From assembly GCA_963854835.1 (NCBI GenBank), contig OY978526.1, positions 90,303,846 through 90,367,845 on the forward strand: a stretch of 64,000 nt of DNA, given 5' to 3'. The stretch is from Megamerina dolium (lineage: Eukaryota > Arthropoda > Insecta > Diptera > Megamerinidae). Positions 57,157 through 64,000 of this stretch are shown here, one piece after another. The notes under the pieces were generated by a model. The model searched no databases. It was not told the origin of the DNA and saw only the letters and a list, made by a program, of their open reading frames with translations. A program made the position numbers and the translations under genes. Within the stretch, counting starts at the first letter, position 1, and each line of letters opens with the position of its first letter.

Positions 57157-57427
57157 AATTGCCGGCAAGAATTGGCAATTTTTCGTTCAGTAACAATTTG
57201 CTAAAAATGCTTCTTAAAAAAGAGCTCAGTGACAACACTAACTTAAAGTGATATCACAAGGGTTCTGCAGTTCGGAACCGGCTAATATAAGTAGGTCCCT
57301 TCTAATGCTGTCCAAATTTAATACGCACAATAGTATTGGAAGACAAGTTCGTTGGTATCACAATGTAACTTTCTGGCCTAAGTGTGTCCTCTCAGAGATA
57401 GGGCAGCCACATAACCTAACCTAACCT
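57157..57427 (+). mobile_element. SINE copy lacking head, with CCTAA-like tail
   Basis: Body motifs match the SINE at 16203-16558 in the opposite orientation: ATTGGCA, AACAATTTG, AAGAGCTC(A/T)GTGACA, GGGTTCTGC, CCCTTCTAAT, GCAC. The 3' end is longer than in that copy and finishes CACATAACCTAACCTAACC. The tRNA-like head is missing. Confidence 0.75.
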
Positions 57428-58536
57428 TCATAAAAACATACATATACAATTTCGTTGTTGGTGTTGTTTTTTCGCTGGGGATGTGTTTTCTTTATCTTCA
57501 GTCATCAAAATTCGCGAATTCATACTTTTTTTCTTGTCGGCAGAAACTTGACCGTAGCTGCAACCTTACACGGTGCACTTTTTTTTTTCTAAATAACATA
57601 TATGTGGTCTTTATTTTAAATATTAAAAATTATATATCCATTTTTTCGATTTTACACTTTATTCAAATTTTTTTTTTTTTTATTGTGACGTCACATCCCA
57701 TCAACTGATGATCCAACTCATTCAGAATGAAAGAATCTTCTTCTATCATTCCTTCTTTCTATCATTTTCGATGTTAAGATATTGTAGAATTGTAAAATGA
57801 AATATTTTGTTCAGTGGCAAACCTAAAACTAAACACATACAGTCTCGAGTGACAATTTTGTTTGACAGATTTTACATTCCATTTGTCTAACTTTGAAATT
57901 TTGTCTTCGTACTCAATTTGATCATGAAAAAATAACAATAGTAGATTTCTAACTCATAAAATAATACATTTTGTTCGCAATGTGAATCACATTTTGCTAA
58001 TTCACTTCTCATATGGTACTTATACCATGTATTGCTTCATTATATGAAATACCTAAGTTAATCTATAATGTTGATCTTTGTTATATTACCACAACTTACC
58101 ATTTAAGTACATTTTAGCAACACAACACAAATTTTAGATATAATTTTGAAATATTTCTTAAGCGTAAAGTGGTTCATTTCGTTGAACAAAGCCCATCATA
58201 CTAACTGACAGTTAAGATTTTGAGCGGGAAAGTGTTGTCAGTGTCAAAATAATGTATGATTCAAAAAGAAACCGTCATATAAACCACCCTATACATATGT
58301 ATATACCAACTATCATTAAGAAGGCGACAATAGACAATATGAAATAAGATGAGGATACTTTAAATGAAAATGTGAATTTTATGTATACATATATATACAT
58401 AGAATTCTCGTGCAAAAATATATATGTACATCTCTATAAAGTAGTTATATATCGTACGTACATACACATATAAATGAACTGAAAAAAAAATTTTTATGTA
58501 TGGAAAGATTGTTGTAAGTGTAGGTATAAGATAACG
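57428..58536. other. Intergenic AT-rich DNA
   Basis: No gene recognised. The sequence near 58255-58290 (GTCATATAAACCACCCTATA) looks like a DNA-transposon end, but no inverted partner was found. Confidence 0.45.
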
Positions 58537-58572
58537 TTGACGAAATTAATGGTGCCAAGCACTTCTATGTAC

Positions 58573-58650
58573 CACTACCACCACCACCATCATTATCATC
58601 ATTATCATAATCATCATCGTCATCATCGTCATTGTCGTCGTCGTCATCAT
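58573..58650. repeat. CAC/CAT/CGT trinucleotide microsatellite
   Basis: Array of CAC, CAT and CGT units. The His-rich and Val-rich open frames across it are artefacts of the repeat. Confidence 0.85.
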
Positions 58651-58892
58651 TACAACTACAAAAATATACAACAAATAACATCTCTTCAACATATGACAAA
58701 TGCTATAAATAGCCAAGGAGTCAAGCAATGACAACAAGAGTAACAAAACATACACACACACAAGAGAAATATATGTTACATCCACACGAGCACAAGTATA
58801 TATTTAAACACATACATATATGATATCTACGTTTACATTGATAATGTTGATATTACATATTTGTACATTAGAGCAAGCAAATCTTAGGAACT

Positions 58893-59051
58893 AAATAATT
58901 AAAAAAAAAATGTGACACTTATAAGCCCCGAAGGGTTCTTTGGTGGAGCTTCATTTCCAGTACGGTTGTGCGTGCTAAATTTTGGACAGTATAGTTGTGA
59001 CATCACTTTTTCTGAGCTTTGTCATAGAGTTCTGAGCTACGGCACCCACAC
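58893..59051 (-). mobile_element. SINE copy with internal deletion
   Basis: Same orientation as the 16203-16558 copy. Minus strand: GGGTGCCGTAGCTCAGA head start (A box only), then a jump to the AAAGCTCAGAAAAAGTGATG body block, ending GGGGCTTATAAGTGTCACA. The B box and part of the body are deleted. An imperfect CTTA(G/A)GAAC repeat flanks it (58883, 59052). Confidence 0.75.
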
Positions 59052-59059
59052 CTTAAGAA

Positions 59060-62000
59060 CCACTATGTCTATTTTTTGGGCCAATTTTTCTAATACAGAG
59101 GTTCTTCAATTATTTTTTTTTTTATGAATTCGATTTTTTTGGTTCTTTTATGCTAATTTTGTGTATGTTTCAACTACTGCAATTGTTAAAAAATTAATCC
59201 ATCAGTGCAGTGAAATTAAAAATTTTTGCTGAATGATGTAGTGGTGATTAAAGAAGAACTAAGCAATTCATTATCAAAAAATATACATAAAAAACAAAAC
59301 TTTATCACAAATTAAATCCCTAAATATATGTACATATTTTATACATTTTCCAATGTTCAATAGCAATGTGTTTAATATGAAAATTTCCTTTGTAAATAAT
59401 GGCTTTTCGTTTATTTTCATTCTTAAGTTTCAGAGTCAGAGAGAATGATAATTAGATTTAAAGATATCACCTAAAAATTTTACAATTAGCAGGTTGTAAT
59501 GTTTCATATAAGAAATAACTATAATATGGTGGTAAGCAGCGTTAAGATTTTCATTATTATTGCAATAATCATATATAACAGTACTTTATACTATCAGTAA
59601 TAATATCAGAATTATGCATGATATCATATGTCATTAACACTCTATAGAGTCGGTACCTATACCTAATAAATACATACATATAGAGCATATATAGTACATA
59701 TATTTTGCATACAAAATATATTAATTGTGACAATGACGTGCATAATAAGGTACTACATTATAGGTATGTACACGATTTCTGCTACTTTAATGCATGTAGG
59801 TTTTTTTTTTTTTTTTTTGGATTTAACATAAACGTGGTTTACCCACATCGTGATAAATATACCATAAAATTATGTATATGATACTGTTAGAACTCTGTTA
59901 ATGATTGTCATCATCCATAGGAATAATTGATATATTATTGATTATGAAAACATGCGCTTTCAATTTTACACATGCTCGTACTATTTTCTCATTTTCATCT
60001 CGTTTGAATTTGTGATTTTACATTTCATGTTTTTTTTTTGCTTTTCACATTCATTGCAAATTCATTCCGATGATATTGCTCTCTCTTTCTCTTTCGTTCT
60101 CTGTTAAATTCTCTTTCAATAAGATTGCATATTTTGAATTTTATAGTTGTTGTTGTAGCTGGTCTTTTTTCATTCATACTACTCTCAATTCTCGTTGTTA
60201 TGTTATGAGTACCTATAATTTTCAACGATTTATTTTTTACTCGTTAATATTGCCATAAGAGTATTTAAGCATGTGCTCTTGCATATATTCTATATTCTAC
60301 TCTCTCTCTCTCTCTCTCTGCGCTCTGTCTATTTAAATACCAAGTGAAAAACAGCAACTAGTGGCCAAAAAACACGATTGTCTCGTTACTTAGTCCTAAG
60401 GATTGTCATAGTTCGGTGGTATTAGTGTGAGTAAGCATCATATGAGTGTATGGTGCAATTTTTTGTTTGCGAATAATTTCAATTGACTTTTGTCATCGAA
60501 AGTGAACATAATGAAGAAGAAAACTATATAACTCATATACAAGCAAATTTTTAACAATAACATTTTTTAATAAAATTGAAAAAAATAAATATGAAAAAAA
60601 AAATGTTTACAAATCTACAATATATGAATTGAAATTTTATTGAATTATTCAGTGTGTTTTTTTTGTGTGTCTGTTGTGGTGGCGATAATGGCGTTGTAGT
60701 GGTGATGTAGTGATAGAAATTGTAAATATGATCAATTCATATACAAGTACATAATATATTTAAAATATTTTGTGTATCTCCTGATTTCTTGCTTAATACT
60801 TGCATTTATGTTTTATCTTTGCTATATGTGTATATGTATGCATATATGTATTCAGAGGGGGGTGATAAATAAATTGGAATGTAATGTAGCATAGTTAGTT
60901 CAGTCAGTCTGACAGTCAGCCCGTCAACCATTTAACACTTTGATATTTTGACATACAGTTACGTGGAGGTTGATATTAAATGTTGTTGTTGCCACTGTGG
61001 CTGGCTAACATTTAAATGTCATATGAATATTCCCACGCATTACATCAAATCAAGAGGGGGAAGTAGAAGAAGAAAAAGAGCAATTGTTGTTGTACATAAA
61101 TACATATTGTATATATATATAGATATGTGTATACATAGAAGAACATATTAAGTGAATATTTATACACACATATTTGAGTATGCGTGCGTACATGTGCGTG
61201 ACTGCGAAATCGTCTGTTAATATTCAAATATGTATGTATGTAGACGATAAACAATTTTTTATTTACACAAATGCATACTTCTGTAAAATGCTACACTCTC
61301 TGATACTAAATTACAAGTTAAAAGTGAGATGCTAGGAAGTACTTATAATTTCACTTTTATTTAATTCATATATAATTTCATTAAGTATTTACAAATTTAT
61401 TTAACTTTTAATTATAATGGATACTCCACTTCATCTGTACATATCCAGTTCGTATGAGTAATATTGGTATAGTTAGGCAAATATATGTACACTAAATCTC
61501 TGCTTGTAATTTAGTGGATTTCTGTTAATTTCTAATAAACATGCACACATAGCTATATGTTAGTGTGTGTGTGTGTGTGTGTGTCTAAATAAATATATAC
61601 AATTTTATATAGCGTCTAGACATTCCTTTGCATCTCTTTGCTTTTTTTTTATATTTTTATTATATTATTTTTATTTGGAGTAAACCTAGGGTGTCGTATG
61701 AGTAATTTATAATTTGCTTTAGCTATTGTGCTCTTCAATGAGTCAGCTAGCTAGCTAGCTAGCAGTTTATGAGAATATAAAACAATAAATGCTTTTAATA
61801 AAATCTTCAAATATATATATGCGTCTGTGTGTGCGTGTGTGTGTGTGTGCAACAGCACGTTCGTCTTGTGTGTCAGTATGATTGTTGTCTGTCATTCGGT
61901 CTTACTTATATGGTTGTAAAGTAGCTAAGCTAGTAATTTTCAATTGTTAAAATTGTTGTTTTATGGTTGTGTCTTTATTAATAATGCATATACCTGCATA

Positions 62001-62690
62001 TCTATGTACATACATATGTGTGTGTTTGAATCCTTTTATTCTTTTGCAATTATCTATGAAAATTACTATGTTGGTATATATATGCTATACATACAATACT
62101 AAAATTTTTATGCAAATGATGCCTACTTAGTTGTGAACGGAGAAGAGTTGTCCAACAATATATTTATTTGGAAACGGAAAAAACTGTTTGTGGTGATTTT
62201 TTAATTCTTTAGTTATTGAAAACTAGTTTGAAAAGTATTGGTGCAGTAATAATAAGCAATATATTCAATAAAACGTTTATAGTCGCAATAGTTCATTTAA
62301 CGTAAATAGGTATATATTGAACATTATTTCAAATATGTAAAAATATGTAAAATTTATTATAATTATCCAAAAATATATTTTCATTGAAATCCGAGAAATT
62401 GAATTCCTATATGAAGTTTTGAATTTTTTTAAAAGTTTTGTGTACATTTAGATATTGTGTTTAAATTGTAAACATATTTGTTAGCATCTTCTGTTGCATT
62501 GCTGCTTTTTAATATATTGACTTTTGTTAAATGAACGTGTTATATTGCCCTAGATACGTTCCGAATGAGTTGCCAGCACAAAACAAAAGGTCGTATAAAG
62601 AATGAATTATTTTGATATTTAATTCTTTTCAATTTTTAATTAACTAAGATAATTTTTATTGTTTTAATTTTGACCAATTTGAGATTTTAT
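59060..62690. other. Gene-empty AT-rich intergenic region
   Basis: Microsatellites only (CT run near 60300-60318, GT runs near 61564-61582 and 61832-61848, GCTA run 61745-61763). No coding similarity, RNA gene or transposon ends recognised over 3.6 kb. Confidence 0.5.
61745..61763. repeat. GCTA tetranucleotide repeat
   Basis: Self-complementary GCTAGCTAGCTAGCTAGC run; simple repeat. Confidence 0.8.
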
Positions 62691-62692
62691 AT

Positions 62693-62820
62693 TATTAAAG
62701 GTTTTTTTAGGCTTTTTGGTCAATTAGAGCGCAGAGAATGTCGGGTAAATAAAAAAGATGGAATAGTTTTTTATTCGCATCAACTTATAATTAACCAAAA
62801 AGCCTAAAATACCTTTAATA
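62693..62820. mobile_element. Small foldback/MITE of 128 bp
   Basis: The left arm 62693-62726 (TATTAAAGG...TAGGCTTTTTGGTCAATTA) is inverted at 62788-62820 with one indel and two mismatches. A 15-bp direct repeat AAGATAATTTTTATT occurs at 62646-62660 and 62820-62834. Non-coding interior of about 60 bp. Confidence 0.7.
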
Positions 62821-63344
62821 AGATAATTTTTATTTTATAATATATTTTATTCTTTTCATCTTTTTTAATCTTCGATAACAGGTCAGCATTCGAAAATCAA
62901 AATTTTCGATAACTCAATTTCAGCTCGAATGTTGTTTTTAAGATCTATTTCAAACGATTTTTTACTTCGTACAATATTTAATACTTAAAATCATTGACTG
63001 AAAAAATGGATCAAAATATGGTCCACCCAATATGAGGTGGGCCATTTCTTAACACTTCTAATATTATTTTATTGAAATTGTATGCCAATTAATGATCAAA
63101 GTGCGTTCTGATAATTGCTTTTATGTTAATTATTAGAATACATCTTTATATGATTTCCATTTCAATTCTAATCATATCAGAAAGATAACTACTATCATTC
63201 ATATTATATTTACATATGTACATATTTACTGTAAATGTGGAATAATGTTATATTTATGAGTTGCGACTCATATGAAAAATGAATAGATTTACTATTGTAT
63301 TGTATGTTTAAATGAAAAGCAAAAACCATTACTGCTTAAATATA
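62821..63344. other. Intergenic AT-rich DNA
   Basis: Nothing recognised between the foldback and the terminal mariner. Confidence 0.45.
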
Positions 63345-64000
63345 ACAGGCCATTCAATAAGTGTGACACATAGATGGCATTACTAGAATTTTTTCCATAT
63401 GATTTTTATCGAGTTTTAACCTTTAAACGACACGTGAATAAAATTGACAACAATCTGACAATTGGTTCGTGAGTTATAGCATTTTGTGTGAAACAACTTT
63501 TGTTATTGAAAAAAAAATGGATAAAAGTGAATTTCGTGTTTTGTGGGCACCAAGAAATGGCTTGATAAACATTATCCGGATGATGTTCCATCGAGACAAA
63601 TTGTAGAAAAGTGGATATAGAACACAGTGGATGCCCAATTGAGGCTCAGTCGACGAATTGAATCCAAAGCGAACAAAGACGCAACAGTCGCCCGGTAAGG
63701 TGATGGGTGTCTGTATTTTGGAATGCGAACGGAATAATATTCATCTATTATATTCAAAAAGGAATCACCATCAACAGCGACTATTATTGGGAACTTTTGG
63801 ATCGATTGAAGGTTGAAATCGCAAAGAAACGGTCACATTTTCAAAAGAAAAAAGTGTTGTTTCACCAAGATTGTGTCACAAATGGATGAAAACGATGGTA
63901 AAATTGAATGAATTGCGTTTCGAATTGCTTCCCCACCCATCGTATTCTACAGATTTAGCTCCCAGCGACTTTTTCCTGTTTTTAGATCTGAAGAGAATGC
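63345..64000 (+). mobile_element. Irritans-like mariner, internally deleted and cut by the window end
   Basis: Begins after TA with ACAGG, as in irritans-group mariners. MDKSEFRVL starts at about 63517; in a shifted frame GTKKWLDKHYPDDVPSRQIV follows, then a deletion joins to SVDELNPKRTKTQQSPGKVM. Next come VFWNANGIIFIYYIQKG, TINSDYYWELLDRLKVEIAK, VLFHQD (second Asp) and, after a frameshift, LPHPSYSTDLAPSDFFLF (third Asp). The right end lies outside the window. Inactive. Confidence 0.9.

Noticed and set aside
57405..57427. Interstitial telomeric repeat
   Set aside because: Only about three CCTAA units at the end of a SINE copy; Diptera do not use this telomere repeat.
58537..58785. His-rich protein frame and its Met/Val-rich antisense
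   Set aside because: Created entirely by the CAC/CAT microsatellite.

Overview
This is a eukaryotic, AT-rich, transposon-rich stretch of nuclear DNA from a higher dipteran insect. A tephritid-like fly fits best; that taxonomic guess is inference. The evidence is GT/AG introns, many short TA, CA, GTT/CAA and GTAT microsatellites, numerous mariner-type transposons, and proteins that match Drosophila orthologues almost residue for residue. Six protein-coding genes can be assembled exon by exon with consistent phases: Pkc98E (novel protein kinase C, +), Dimt1 (18S rRNA dimethyladenosine transferase, CG11837-like, +), a secreted snake-like serine protease of the CG11841-CG11843 type (+), Sirt7 (+), Cul5 (-) and Ccm3/PDCD10 (+). 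From memory, several Drosophila counterparts lie together at cytological region 98F on chromosome 3R, so this looks like a conserved Muller-E block; I could not check that.

Layout. 1-3.2 kb: upstream region of Pkc98E, no gene seen. 3.2-21.3 kb: Pkc98E, 13 coding exons (731 codons). Its introns hold at least ten degraded mobile elements: a MITE, two or three non-LTR retrotransposon fragments, five mariner insertions plus a detached mariner end, and a tRNA-derived SINE. 21.3-33.8 kb: gene-empty, with a non-LTR fragment abutting a DD37D mariner, a Mos1-like mariner, nearly 700 bp of TA microsatellite, two small inverted-repeat elements and a jockey-like reverse transcriptase fragment. 33.8-36.4 kb: Dimt1 and the protease. 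36.4-41.4 kb: a dense cluster of small elements, several with clear target-site duplications (TSDs): a gypsy RNase H remnant, a mariner deletion derivative, two hAT-type MITEs, a Harbinger-type MITE and a solo LTR. 41.5-50.6 kb: Sirt7, Cul5 and Ccm3. 50.6-64 kb: no protein gene found; it holds repeat remnants, foldbacks and, at the right edge, an irritans-like mariner cut by the window.

The host genes are housekeeping or signalling genes with no obvious operon-like link: a kinase, ribosome-biogenesis and chromatin enzymes (Dimt1, Sirt7), a ubiquitin ligase scaffold (Cul5), a STRIPAK/GCKIII adaptor (Ccm3) and an extracellular protease. I found no CRISPR array, prokaryotic operon, virus or convincing new biochemical system. 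The most interesting signals are structural: two inverted copies of one mariner family flanking exons 6-11 of Pkc98E, a SINE family with an arginine-tRNA-like head, and a set of well-delimited MITEs with intact target-site duplications.
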